From assembly GCF_963678635.1 (NCBI RefSeq), contig NC_087066.1, positions 47,837,129-47,901,128 of the forward strand: a DNA stretch of 64,000 nucleotides, written 5' to 3'. This document shows positions 52,450 to 63,410 of the stretch, piece after piece. A program made the position numbers and the translations under genes. This DNA comes from Symsagittifera roscoffensis (Eukaryota > Xenacoelomorpha > Acoela > Convolutidae). Below the pieces are notes generated by a model that saw only the letters and a list, made by a program, of their open reading frames with translations, searched no databases and was not told the DNA's origin. How positions within the stretch are numbered: position 1 is the first letter of the stretch; each line of letters starts with the position of its first letter.

Positions 52450-53556
52450 ATGATAAAAGTCGAAAATGACTATGAACCTGTTATATATGAACAACTTTTT
52501 TCATCACACATATATGAGAATCAATCAGAACTCCTTCACAATTATTATATTGAACCCATCCATTCCACACCGACGACACAAAAAACTAATGAAATTAACA
52601 CTACAAATCAACCCAATGAGAACGAAAAAACAGAATGCTTGAATACAAATCACATCTATCAAAACATACAAAAAGAACAACCCAAAGAAAAAATTTGGAC
52701 AATACCATTTCTTTTAGAAAGTCCAAGAAGCAAAGAATTTCAACCACCAGATCTTGAAATTGATTTTTTAATTGATTCAGGAGCAGAATCAAATATAATA
52801 AACATTCCCACATGGAATGAAATAAAAACCTTACACCCAAAGCTAACACCTCTTGAAACCTCCAGCAAACTAGCAACAGCACAAGGATCAACATTAATAA
52901 ACTACGGAAAAATTCAATTATTTCTTCTCCCCACAAGAACAATGGAGCAAAACAAAATTTTAACCAAACCATTTAAACAAATATTCCATATCACTGATAT
53001 TAAACACAATATCATTGGAATACCATTTATCTCTAAATACATACCAACAATCAACATCTTGAATAGTAAAATATTAATCAAAGATAAATATACAAAAACA
53101 AAAGACACATCCCTAACATTTTTTCAAAGATTAAATAAACAACCACCATTCTTTTCAAAATTTTACCCAATATATAACCAACAAAGAAAACACTTGAAAC
53201 CACTATCAGGAAACATCTATAATTTTTCAATCAAACAAGTTCACCAATATGATAAAAAACAAAACAAACAAAAATTTTATATGTCAAATTTTGAATTCAA
53301 ACCTATTCATAAGTTTTTCAAAATCACAATCTCATCAATAAAATATTTGAAAAACTCGAATTCAGATATTATTTCCTTACATGTATACAACAATACACCT
53401 TACCAAGTAACATTACCTTTAGGACTTTTAGGCTATTGCGAAACCAACGCTACAATATCACCAATACACGAAAAAGCATATCGTGTAAATAATATACTCC
53501 AATTACTAGATATTTGCCAATCCACAATCCTTAATGAAGAATTATCTATAAAATAA
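52450..53556 (+). CDS. pro: Retropepsin-containing ORF
   Basis: 368 codons from the first ATG (52450) in a frame continuous with the gag tail. The catalytic motif FLIDSGAESNI has Asp at about residue 109, and NIIGIPFISKY (about 195-205) matches the hydrophobic C-terminal signature of retroviral aspartic proteases. It cleaves Gag and Pol precursors. A C-terminal extension of about 150 residues, ending in TLPLGLLGYC, has no known function but is conserved in the decayed copy at 11444-11695. It ends at 53556, one base out of phase with the pol frame, which opens at 53552. Confidence 0.85.
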   Translation: MIKVENDYEPVIYEQLFSSHIYENQSELLHNYYIEPIHSTPTTQKTNEINTTNQPNENEKTECLNTNHIYQNIQKEQPKEKIWTIPFLLESPRSKEFQPPDLEIDFLIDSGAESNIINIPTWNEIKTLHPKLTPLETSSKLATAQGSTLINYGKIQLFLLPTRTMEQNKILTKPFKQIFHITDIKHNIIGIPFISKYIPTINILNSKILIKDKYTKTKDTSLTFFQRLNKQPPFFSKFYPIYNQQRKHLKPLSGNIYNFSIKQVHQYDKKQNKQKFYMSNFEFKPIHKFFKITISSIKYLKNSNSDIISLHVYNNTPYQVTLPLGLLGYCETNATISPIHEKAYRVNNILQLLDICQSTILNEELSIK

Positions 53557-53665
53557 TATAATAAGTAACGAAAACAGAAATACGGATTATTTCACAAAAA
53601 CCCCATATTTCAAACCTACATTCAACATAAGTAACTACACAGAGAATCAACAGAAATTTTTAACA

Positions 53666-56600
53666 ATGTTTAATTTCCAACATTCACAAATAACACAAGA
53701 CGAATTTGAAAAACTAGCCAAACAGCTAATTAAATATTCATCAGTCTATGCAACATCCAAATTTGATGTTGGCAAAATCAGCTCATCACTACATCTCCCA
53801 TTAAAACCAGACGCAGTTTTCAAAAAACAAAGAGCAAGTAAAGTACCAATTCACTTACACGATAAAGTGAACAGATTACTCGACATTTTAGAACAATACA
53901 ACATTATATCACCAGTAAACAAAGAAGAACAACCAAAAGGCAACACATTTATCAACCCTGTTATCATTCTAGCCAAAGGAGAATCATTAAAAATTGTTCT
54001 CGATGCTAGATACCTCAACTCACTCATAGATGAATCAAAGTGTAATTGGCCCATTGAACCAATACAAGTTATTTTAACAAAAATAAACGGAAAATACTTT
54101 GCCACCGCCGATATGAACAGTGCATATAATCAAATGCCATTAGATGAACAATCACGACGTTTAACACAATTTGTTATTGGAAACCAACAATACGAATTCA
54201 ATCGCTTATTCTATGGAATATCCATAGGACCAGCAGCATTTTCAGCTTTTATGAGCAAAATTTTTCGACCACTAATACTCAAGAAAAACGCAATCACCTA
54301 TTTAGACGATGTTTTTATGCAATCACAGACAAAAGAGGAAATGTTCAATGTTTTAGAACAATATCACCAAATACTTCAGAACGAAAATCTGAAGGCCGCA
54401 CCCGATAAATCACACTTCTTTTTGACAAAAGTTAAATTCTTAGGACATAATATAGAAAGAAAAACAATCACTCCATTGAAATCACGTATAGACGCTATTC
54501 AAAAACTCCAACCACCAACAAATAAAAAGAAAATCCAAGAATTCCTTGGAATGTTAAACTTTTTAAGCAAATATGTTTATAAAATGCAATTATATCTACG
54601 ACCATTCTATAATATACTTAGACAACAAAATAATTTTGAATGGAATACAGAACATCAAGCACGATTTGAAGAAATTAAAAAACTTCTAACTGAACAAATT
54701 TCAAACACAATTCCAGATTCAAATCAACCATTTTATGCAATGTGCGATGCTTCGAACTTTGGCATCGGCGCAGCATTATTACAATCACATAATGGTACAA
54801 ATAAAATGAACCTCATATCAGCAAATTCTCGATTATTCACTCAAGCAGAGCTACGACTCTCAACTCTAATGAGAGAATGTACAGCCATAATATATACACT
54901 AACAGAATATGAATTTCTGATACTTGGATCAAAACATCCCACAGTTCTATTCACAGACCATAAACCAATCATCTTTCTTTTTACACAAAAGTCTAATCCA
55001 AACCACCGAGTTTATAGATTTCAACTAATTTTAATGAAATTCCCAAACTTACATATAGTTTGGACCGCAGGAAAAAATCTTGCATTACCAGACACCTTAA
55101 GTCGAAATACGCCACCTGAATTACTTACACGTAAAACCACAGTTGAAATACCCAAAAATATAAAATTCTACCTTGCAGAAAATGAAACATCACCCCGATT
55201 GGAATGCAAATATGCAGTAAAAACTGACGTTGAACAATCACAAATAAATAAGTTACAACATTTCCCACTTTATTTAGATTGTCAAAATAATCACTATGAA
55301 GTTGATCTACTTGGAACATCAACTCTTAAACCAATCCCATATTCACAATGGATAAAAAATAACACCCAACAAAAAAGAATAAAACAACACCTGCCTAAAA
55401 AAGACCATTTTCCACTAATTGAAAAAGAAAATTTAACTGATAAAATAAACTTATCAGGACCACAAACAAACGATTCAAAATACACAATAAATCAAGTTTT
55501 TGACCTCCATGACCCACTTGATACAATACCCTTATCTAAATTAGAAATTGAAAACATTTTTGTCCCCCCAATAGAAACAATTACAATTTCAACACTGAAA
55601 CAATATCAAAACCTTGACCCAGTAATTCGACAACTGAAATCATGGCACAAATATAAAACTAAACCTATCAAAGCAGATTCAACTATTCTAGGAAACAAAA
55701 CACTCCTCCGATATTTTCGAAAATTCAATAATACAACAATTAACGAAAACACAGACCTTCTAGAATACAAACTAAATGAATCTACAGTTCCCTGTCTCCC
55801 TTTAAGTATGATTCTCATAGCTTTTAATATTTCACATACACAAAATATTAAAGGACACTCTGGATCAGAGAAAACATATTCAAATTTTATACAAAACTTT
55901 TATTTCCCAAATGCACCAATTTGGATAAAAGTACTATGCAATGACTGTATAGTATGTCAACTGAATAAACCTTACCCAAATCAAAAACAAATAGCACAAA
56001 AACAAGATTTTAAAGGACAAAGTTTGTACTTTAATCATCGTATCTCATTTGATACCAAAGGACCAATTTCACCCTCATCCGAAGGAAACTCCTACATTAT
56101 GGTAATTGTTGACGCATTTACACATTATGTAGCACTTAACCCAGTACCACATTGTAACGCTTATTATGCTTACACAACGCTTTATGAACACTGGATAGCA
56201 AAATTCGGACTACCAGAAATTTTAGTTACAGACAACGGTACAGAATTCATAAATAATGAAATCATCACACTATGTCATTTATATAACAGTAAAAACAAAC
56301 CACGTACATCTCACGCACCTTGGACAAACGGCTTAGTCGAAGGTATGAACCGTTCATTACAAGAATATCTCAGATGTATCATCAATGGAAATGATACAAG
56401 ATATACCGAATGGTCAGCAGATGTAAAACTATTTCCCTTAGCATATAATTCACAAATCACGACAACTTTAGGAATGTCACCATATGAAATGGTTTTTAAC
56501 CAAAAGCCACGCAAACCAATAATGTTTACAGCAAACTCTCACAAAAACGCACAAGGTTATTGTCAACCAAATAAAGACTCAATTTGTTATAACCTACCAT

Positions 56601-57331
56601 TACATACACACGATGAAGATCATTTTCATCACCCACAAATTCTTAAATTAGCCTCCGGTACACACACCGAATGGATTTTAAACAGAGATAAAAAACACAA
56701 TGAAATTTACCAAAAAGTAACAAAAAAGTTGTTACAAAGGCAAAATATTAATGAACAAATAAATTCACGCTTTACACCAGCCTCTGATTTAAAAATTGGA
56801 ACATTTGTTTTAATACCCAATTTTAATACTCAAAAAGGAATTTCAAAAAAGTTACAACCCCTTCGTAAAGGACCATACCAATTAATTGCAAAACCCACTG
56901 ATGTCACATATAAAATCACCGACTCAGACAAAAAAGAAATCGTTCAACACCGAAATAACCTATTACCTTATTATCCAAAAGAATACGCACTCCGCGAACT
57001 AACTCAATTATATTCTTTTACAGGTTTAAAAGTTATTCAAAATGACCCACATACGGAAAACATAACAAAGGAACAAAATGATATTCACCTCGGAAATCAA
57101 AATACAAAATCAACCACCACAAAAAACAATACAAAATATCTAGATCAAAATACATCTCAAAAAGAAAGAAAAAATAGAAAAATGACAGAACAAATAATAC
57201 CCCAAGATCAAATCGACAAATCAGAACATAGAAAGTCTTCACGACTTAGAAATCAACCACGTAAAAATTATAAATTATTTATCCCACAATCTAAAATATT
57301 AAAGAAAGTTGAATTTCAAAAACAACTTTAA
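53666..57331 (+). CDS. pol: Pol: reverse transcriptase, RNase H, integrase
   Basis: 1221 residues from the first ATG; the frame is open from 53552, so the real product is probably made as a fusion after a frame change from the protease. RT: TADMNSAYNQ with Asp at about 149 and TYLDDVF with the catalytic pair at about 213-214. RNase H: MCDASNFGIGAALL at about 359 and FTDHKPI at about 429. Integrase: HTQN..GHSG and CNDCIVC zinc region (723-762), SFDTKGP Asp at about 794, TDNGTEF Asp at about 856, LVEGMNRSL Glu at about 892. A Lys-rich C-terminal tail follows. All catalytic residues are present. The overall domain order is Ty3/gypsy. Confidence 0.95.
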   Translation: MFNFQHSQITQDEFEKLAKQLIKYSSVYATSKFDVGKISSSLHLPLKPDAVFKKQRASKVPIHLHDKVNRLLDILEQYNIISPVNKEEQPKGNTFINPVIILAKGESLKIVLDARYLNSLIDESKCNWPIEPIQVILTKINGKYFATADMNSAYNQMPLDEQSRRLTQFVIGNQQYEFNRLFYGISIGPAAFSAFMSKIFRPLILKKNAITYLDDVFMQSQTKEEMFNVLEQYHQILQNENLKAAPDKSHFFLTKVKFLGHNIERKTITPLKSRIDAIQKLQPPTNKKKIQEFLGMLNFLSKYVYKMQLYLRPFYNILRQQNNFEWNTEHQARFEEIKKLLTEQISNTIPDSNQPFYAMCDASNFGIGAALLQSHNGTNKMNLISANSRLFTQAELRLSTLMRECTAIIYTLTEYEFLILGSKHPTVLFTDHKPIIFLFTQKSNPNHRVYRFQLILMKFPNLHIVWTAGKNLALPDTLSRNTPPELLTRKTTVEIPKNIKFYLAENETSPRLECKYAVKTDVEQSQINKLQHFPLYLDCQNNHYEVDLLGTSTLKPIPYSQWIKNNTQQKRIKQHLPKKDHFPLIEKENLTDKINLSGPQTNDSKYTINQVFDLHDPLDTIPLSKLEIENIFVPPIETITISTLKQYQNLDPVIRQLKSWHKYKTKPIKADSTILGNKTLLRYFRKFNNTTINENTDLLEYKLNESTVPCLPLSMILIAFNISHTQNIKGHSGSEKTYSNFIQNFYFPNAPIWIKVLCNDCIVCQLNKPYPNQKQIAQKQDFKGQSLYFNHRISFDTKGPISPSSEGNSYIMVIVDAFTHYVALNPVPHCNAYYAYTTLYEHWIAKFGLPEILVTDNGTEFINNEIITLCHLYNSKNKPRTSHAPWTNGLVEGMNRSLQEYLRCIINGNDTRYTEWSADVKLFPLAYNSQITTTLGMSPYEMVFNQKPRKPIMFTANSHKNAQGYCQPNKDSICYNLPLHTHDEDHFHHPQILKLASGTHTEWILNRDKKHNEIYQKVTKKLLQRQNINEQINSRFTPASDLKIGTFVLIPNFNTQKGISKKLQPLRKGPYQLIAKPTDVTYKITDSDKKEIVQHRNNLLPYYPKEYALRELTQLYSFTGLKVIQNDPHTENITKEQNDIHLGNQNTKSTTTKNNTKYLDQNTSQKERKNRKMTEQIIPQDQIDKSEHRKSSRLRNQPRKNYKLFIPQSKILKKVEFQKQL

Positions 57332-58151
57332 TTCTACATTTAATAATCTTTGCACCTCTGAAACATTTTACATTTTCAATTTTCAAGATAATATGCTGAC
57401 AAACACGCAGCGATTCTAGTTCAAAATTAGCCAATAGGATTCATCCAATCCGTCACCTTCTATAACTTTAACACAAACCAACTAGACGAAAAATATTAAA
57501 CTCCAGGCATATCTATAACTATAACTCTACGACCTCCAGGTCAAAAATAAGCAAACCACTCCAACTTGACAACTAAAATAAATATCACCATAATATCATA
57601 ACCCTCCCTTATCTAATAAACCAAAGATCAACAATATTTCCCCAACTCAGACCTCAAATATCCCCCAAACAAATATATTAAATTAGCCTAAGGTAAAAGA
57701 ACAACCATTTTATTTAGCCTAAAGTATAAAAATCTCAAAAATACCCCAGATCATTTGACAAATGAAAATAAAGACAAAAAAGACTTCCCGATCACCATAA
57801 AAATTGCCCCCAACAATTTTTTACAAAACTCAACCCACTTGTCAAAAAACTAATAAATAATCCGACCACACTTGAAAATTGCCCCAAACAACAAAAAATA
57901 TTCGATCACGAAGTCATTTCTTAAATGCTCTTCTATCAAACAGTCACTAAAATTATCACAAACCTCAAACAATTTTTTACGATACTTGAAACTTTCATAA
58001 TATTTCTTTTTGATATCCTTGAATCTTTTCTAATAATCTTAATCATTTTTTGTAATATTTTTTAAATTTTCTACACTATATTCGAACTATTTCTCCAACT
58101 TTCAAAAACCCTTGATTATATCCACAGGTACGATTTATACAACTTGTCTAA

Positions 58152-58328
58152 ATGATACGAACTATTTTCAGTAGAACTGATATTTTTCTACTATTTGTAA
58201 TTTTCATAACATTTCTATCATCCCTCATTTTGACCATATGCAAATGTATAAAGAAAGCAATCATCACATTCGCTCTAGCAACAATCCTCCTAATTCTTTT
58301 CTTAGAAGAATACTATAATAAACATTAA
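58152..58328 (+). CDS. Small ORF with two predicted membrane helices
   Basis: A 58-codon frame with ATG at 58152 and TAA at 58326-58328. Two hydrophobic stretches (residues 11-31 and 36-50) are separated by KCIKKA, and the end is acidic then basic (EEYYNKH). The size and two-helix hairpin form are like small membrane proteins of many viruses, but no family is recognised. It lies in the pol-env spacer of the element. The preceding 57332-58151 has no open frame of note. Confidence 0.45.
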   Translation: MIRTIFSRTDIFLLFVIFITFLSSLILTICKCIKKAIITFALATILLILFLEEYYNKH

Positions 58329-58348
58329 CTTTTTCACTAAAAGAATAG

Positions 58349-58997
58349 ACCAAAAAGCTATCAAAAATTGCTACCCAACAGTCACAAAGTCAGTCTTCAC
58401 CGACATCATCCCAAGATAACCCAACAACACCTTCAACTACCCAAAATTCTCAAACATCTACACGAATTTCCTTTCAAGATAACCCATACACTTTTGAAGA
58501 ACGACACGCTCGTTTATCAGAACCATTAGAACCAGTTCAACGACAAGCACCTCTAAGCGAACCAACATATAACTTATACCCAACACTACCACAAGAATTA
58601 AGTAGAATAAGAAATCCTAGTCAAAACCAAAATACAGTCGAAATAAATAGACAAATTATACATCCTCGACGAAACAGAAATTTTCAAACTCCCCGAGTTC
58701 ATTTTGATATACCTCAATCCCCATCACCAAGTACTCCGGAAAACCCAATTAGCATATTACCGGAAAATACTCCAACAAAACAGTTTACAATTAAAGTTTG
58801 AAATCACAGTTAAATTAAACAACATTACTCAACATCCCTACCCCTTAAACCCACCAAACATAACAGCTCAATCACTACCACCACCATTTATAACCACTGA
58901 AGTAATATATAAATACGACAGATATACCAAAAAGACAATTGGTTACATCACATTTTATAACCCATACTCAGGATTATCATACACATGTATATTCTAA
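58349..58997 (+). pseudogene. Pol-env spacer ORF without start, frame-split
   Basis: After a TAG at 58346-58348 the frame is open to a TGA at 58799-58801 with no early ATG: about 150 codons rich in Ser/Thr/Gln then Pro/Arg (FQTPRVHFDIP). The following 65 codons, in another frame (58802-58997), read KLNNITQH..PPPFITTEVIYKYDRY and end 13 nt past the env ATG. Length and codon use look protein-like. Either it is a spliced exon lacking its own start, or a broken ORF. The function is unknown. Confidence 0.45.
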
Positions 58998-60040
58998 AAT
59001 TATTAATTTTTCTCCAACTCCTTTTTCTAGTAATCTCAAATCAAAACATAAACCCTTCTCCCCGCACAGGACCCCAAGATTTATTAGTAACACGTTACGA
59101 TTGTGAAGAAAACGAACAAAAAACACTACACAAGTATGCAATAAATCAAGTATCACAATGCGAAACAGAACCCCAAGCCATAGAAACTACAAAGGTAATA
59201 GCAACACTTTATTCAAAAGCCCGAGCAACTACAGTTATAGGATATAAATTCACAGCAACATTTTCTGATAAGAAAGTACATTGTTCACAAGTCTCAAACG
59301 GAAATAAAAACCGACTTGACCATGAATCATTCTACCAGAGTAATATAGAACGACTTTTACATCTCAATCCCGAAGATTGTAAAAACGAGTTACTCCGACT
59401 AAACATCACAAAAAATAAAAACACAGATAGAAATTTAGTATATTTCCAAGTTTTTTCAGATTCTGTACATCAAGCAGAACTTGAAAGATATCAAGGACAT
59501 ATAAAATTAGATGAAAAATACCCATACAACGGCGCACACGGACGATTAACCTATGACATGCACGATAAACACTGGATACCACACATTGGTATAAATGACC
59601 CATCAAACTGCAAAGCAGACACAAAAAATAAAGGATACCAAGAAATAATGTTTTTCGATTGGAAAATACAACTCGAAAAAATACAACTCACACGAGATTT
59701 ATCAGACAACACAATGATCTATCAAGGAATTAGATTACCTTGTAAAAACGACCAAAGTTATTGCGACCCTACAACAAGAACACAAGCAACAATTGTTTGG
59801 TTCCCCGAAGACACATGTACAACATTTCAAGTAGCAAAAATACACGCTCGTATGATAAAATTTCACGAAAAATATTTTATACAATCAATACCATATGAAC
59901 AAGTAAATCCATTACGAAAAATAAGTTCTAATTTTAGAAACATTCATAATATAGAAAAAAAATTAACACGTTTTCAAATATATCAAGAAACAGAACTTGC
60001 ATGTAAATACAGAAACCCACTTCACAAAACAATACTCTGA
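58985..60040 (+). CDS. Env-like glycoprotein, N-terminal part
   Basis: 351 residues from the ATG at 58985. A clear signal peptide (residues 1-18, MYILKLLIFLQLLFLVIS) precedes a Cys-containing extracellular-type domain with several N-x-S/T sites (for example NIT). The frame runs off into a stop at 60040, while the rest of the glycoprotein continues in a frame one base different from about 59997. This is the expected position of env in an env-bearing Ty3/gypsy element. Confidence 0.75.
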   Translation: MYILKLLIFLQLLFLVISNQNINPSPRTGPQDLLVTRYDCEENEQKTLHKYAINQVSQCETEPQAIETTKVIATLYSKARATTVIGYKFTATFSDKKVHCSQVSNGNKNRLDHESFYQSNIERLLHLNPEDCKNELLRLNITKNKNTDRNLVYFQVFSDSVHQAELERYQGHIKLDEKYPYNGAHGRLTYDMHDKHWIPHIGINDPSNCKADTKNKGYQEIMFFDWKIQLEKIQLTRDLSDNTMIYQGIRLPCKNDQSYCDPTTRTQATIVWFPEDTCTTFQVAKIHARMIKFHEKYFIQSIPYEQVNPLRKISSNFRNIHNIEKKLTRFQIYQETELACKYRNPLHKTIL

Positions 60041-61601
60041 AATATTAGTTGAATACGAAAATGGATTCCACATGACCACTGGAAAACTAAAAGTTGACCC
60101 ATACGCCACAAGTCATCCTCCAAATGAAGGAACATCATACATACCAGTTCATTTTCAAAAGAATACAGGTCAACCTGGTGGACATTTAAAGCCCCAAAAC
60201 GATCAAAGCACACGTTTACAAGAACTATCACTAATGAATAGTACATATTTTGGTAATATCCACTATGATATTCACTTAGATATGAAACTAGACTACACGA
60301 TTAGCCGAATTTTTCAAGAAATGTCACTCTCCGAATTAGAAACACTACACCAACTATGCGAATTAGAAAGAACACAAATATTACAATCACTTGCACTAGC
60401 AGTATTAAAAATACCCTACGCAGGATATTTACTATCAGGAAATAGATCAAATTTTTTAGACTATGAAGGAAACATCTTATGGTTTTATACTTGTACTAAA
60501 AAAGCATCACCACTATACGTTTTTGAAGATAAACGATGCTATAAAAGAATCCCTATCTTTTATAAGAATAAAGTACATTTCGTTGACACACTTTCACGAA
60601 GAACCTATTTCTGGGATACCGCAGTCCCATGTGGATCAGAAAATAGCCACAACGTAGTACAACTAAACCCTGATGAAGATAAATATTACCTTCTCACCCC
60701 ATATCCCACATTAATGCAATCACTCAAAAAATTTTCACCAGAAAGCATTCGCGCTATCGCTCGAAACCCAAATATAGACTTACAATCAATAGGAATATAC
60801 TCAAAATCAGATATTCAACATCACATTAGAACACAACAATTCCAAGAATTATTAACACAAATGGACACAATACAAAGACAATCAATTGACCAAAACTTAC
60901 GCAAACTTGCCGAAACCGCAGGATTTGCTGACATCTATACGCAAGACTATAGCGGATATTTTAAAGACATTAAAGATTATATATATCTAAACGGTGAAAA
61001 ATACCGTCCCCAAAATATATCACCCATCAATATTTTTAGCTTTGTTACACTCAAGAATGAGATTCTTGATTTTCTAGGATGGCCCTACTACATCTTAGAA
61101 AAACTGACTATTTTATACGCAATGTTTAACTTTATTGGATTTCTTTTTTCACTCTTAAAAGGAATCTATAACACATGTGCTATACACACACAAGTCAATA
61201 GACAAGCAAGTGTAGCACGCATACTATTTGCAGGATTTTTTGGAATCTTTTCTACATCTATAAACAAAATTCTTTTAGACGCACAAATAAAAGAATATAA
61301 CACAAAAATAGCAACAAGACAGAACACATACGACGAAGAACATAACAATGTAGACACAACGCCAACAGCACCACAGTTACCACCCCTACCACATAACCAT
61401 CCATTATCCCTAGTCCCACGTAATTTTCGAAACTTAGCAATAACACATAATCCAAATTTTAGACCAACCATATCACAAAGTCCCATCCAACATATAATGC
61501 CACACCACTCACAAGATGAAAATACTTATGAACAAATTATAGAACAACCCCATACCACCGCTTTTCAGTCTCAAAATAATAATTTTTTTAGCCCACGATG
61601 A
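59997..61601 (+). pseudogene. Env-like glycoprotein, C-terminal part in shifted frame
   Basis: The frame opens at 59997 without ATG and has 534 codons. Features: a Leu/Glu-rich helix ending LCELERTQIL (about 117-130); the segment YAGYLLSGN..NILWFYTCTKK and, later, RRTYFWDTAVPC, a pattern that resembles glycoproteins of jingchuvirus/chuvirus-like negative-strand viruses and their captured copies; a hydrophobic anchor around LTILYAMFNFIGFLFSLLKG (about 363-382); then a long Pro/Gln/His-rich cytoplasmic tail. It ends in TGA at 61599-61601, overlapping the next ATG. The frame change relative to 58985-60040 breaks the gene in this copy. The origin is inference. Confidence 0.7.
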
Positions 61602-63406
61602 GCCGACAACTTGGATCCCTACACCGATCAAATTCCCACCCAACCAACCTCACCACTCCAATCCCAATAATACCACTTTTTGCTTTTCCGCCACCCGATT
61701 TCCCCACCAGTAATGTAACATCCGGCATGAATTCCGATACTAATTCACTAATCTCAGTTTTATACTCCATCTCACAACTCAATAACCCGAATATTGAAAC
61801 CCCCGATGAATTTGCCGACTCTGAACCATCTTCATCAAATAATTTTCACACCAATTCCTCAAATTTTTCCCAACCCCCTTTTCAACCCATACTACCAAAT
61901 AACCCTGACCCAACCAATTCTACACCCTCTTATGCTTCCCAAGTCACCCCAACCTACTCCTCACTTAACTCAGACCAATCATCTCATTCTCCAGACACCC
62001 CTCGAATCTCCCCAGAACTAGAAAATTTCATTACCCTACAACAACAACCCTATCACCTTGACACCCCAACCATAAACCAAATCTCATCCACAATAGATTC
62101 ATCCAACCCTCCTACCCCTACACCATCTTCAATTTATACTGAATCATTAGCACCATCATCCACATCTACTGAATCTTCACTCAGCACTAATAGAGCTTAC
62201 CGCACTTTTAAAAGAAAGTTCCCCAACCATCCTTTCCCAGCGAAACCAGGAACAGCCCGTGAATATATGAACCATCCAAAACACACTAACACAAAAGAAT
62301 TTTTAGCTATCACCTTACCCTCATTTCCACAATACACCTTAAACACCCCTCACGACACTAACGAGACACGTAACTTTGTAGACGAACACGTTTTAATGCC
62401 TACCCTTCCTTGGACCTCATATTATCATTTTACTAATCCCCTTTGCTTACCTTTATCTAGCACTCACATCGATATAGAACGAAATAAGGACATGCTATAT
62501 CGACTCACTACACCACTAACATCTAGACAATTTACTTACATTGGATATAAAAAATCACTAAAAACACACACTGCACCCCGAGCAAATGAATATACACTAG
62601 AATATTACGATCATAACATCATCAGAACTAACCAAGATCAATTCTTAGACGACGATCGCTTCGCTAACCCACAAATCACTGAGAAATTTTTCATTAAAAC
62701 ACCATATGTATTTACACTAAATATCTTCGATTGCAAATTTGACCACATTATTTCAGAAGCACTAACAGACACACAAGCCTACGAAAGTTTTAAAGAACGC
62801 TTCCAAATATTTTCACTAACCTTTCATTTCCTTGCACCACATGAAAGAGATTTGCACTGCTCACACGATATTATGTTGCGCACTAAACAAACACACACAT
62901 ATACTTATTATCGTTTTATCCAAAATCACTTCGACCTACACACTCCCTCCAGACAACCACACCATCGTTTTCAATTCATCAATTCCAAATACACCTCACC
63001 ATTCTTTCTTAACTTCACATATTGCATTAAAGATACTAACCTTCATGGTATTCTTCGAAATTATGATCCCATAACCCAAATGTATATTTTTTGTCCCATC
63101 ACCAAGACCTTCAACGCAGAAGAATCCCGACCCTTCCTTATCCCACACGAGTTTGTACAACCTATAGAAATCCCCATTTTAGAATTCATCCATAACACTA
63201 AATTCAATCACAAATTATATAATTTAATCCAAAACACACCTTATGAATTTGCAGTTGGCACTGAAGAACTAACCACCATTAAAGCACTTCAATTGCTTTG
63301 GCCACTACTTCAAACTAAAAATATCATCCGCATTTTAGCTAAATTACTAACAACTTCAGATCTCATCCATGACATCTTCCCCCACGGTTTCTTCCCCGAC
63401 GACTAA
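61598..63406 (+). CDS. Unknown 602-residue ORF downstream of env
   Basis: The ATG at 61598 overlaps the env stop (ATGA). The first 200 residues are Ser/Thr/Pro/Asn-rich and disordered. Residues 205-602 look folded, with many aromatic residues, paired Cys (e.g. NIFDC near 376, LHC) and segments such as TPYVFTLNIFDCKFDHIISEAL. No signal peptide, membrane helix or known domain is seen. A remnant on the minus strand at 1138-2058 shows it is a stable part of the element family. Candidates are an accessory protein similar in concept to retroviral regulatory genes, or a captured host gene; neither is supported directly. A splice-donor-like sequence follows the stop. Confidence 0.75.
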   Translation: MSRQLGSLHRSNSHPTNLTTPIPIIPLFAFPPPDFPTSNVTSGMNSDTNSLISVLYSISQLNNPNIETPDEFADSEPSSSNNFHTNSSNFSQPPFQPILPNNPDPTNSTPSYASQVTPTYSSLNSDQSSHSPDTPRISPELENFITLQQQPYHLDTPTINQISSTIDSSNPPTPTPSSIYTESLAPSSTSTESSLSTNRAYRTFKRKFPNHPFPAKPGTAREYMNHPKHTNTKEFLAITLPSFPQYTLNTPHDTNETRNFVDEHVLMPTLPWTSYYHFTNPLCLPLSSTHIDIERNKDMLYRLTTPLTSRQFTYIGYKKSLKTHTAPRANEYTLEYYDHNIIRTNQDQFLDDDRFANPQITEKFFIKTPYVFTLNIFDCKFDHIISEALTDTQAYESFKERFQIFSLTFHFLAPHERDLHCSHDIMLRTKQTHTYTYYRFIQNHFDLHTPSRQPHHRFQFINSKYTSPFFLNFTYCIKDTNLHGILRNYDPITQMYIFCPITKTFNAEESRPFLIPHEFVQPIEIPILEFIHNTKFNHKLYNLIQNTPYEFAVGTEELTTIKALQLLWPLLQTKNIIRILAKLLTTSDLIHDIFPHGFFPDD

Positions 63407-63410
63407 CAGG

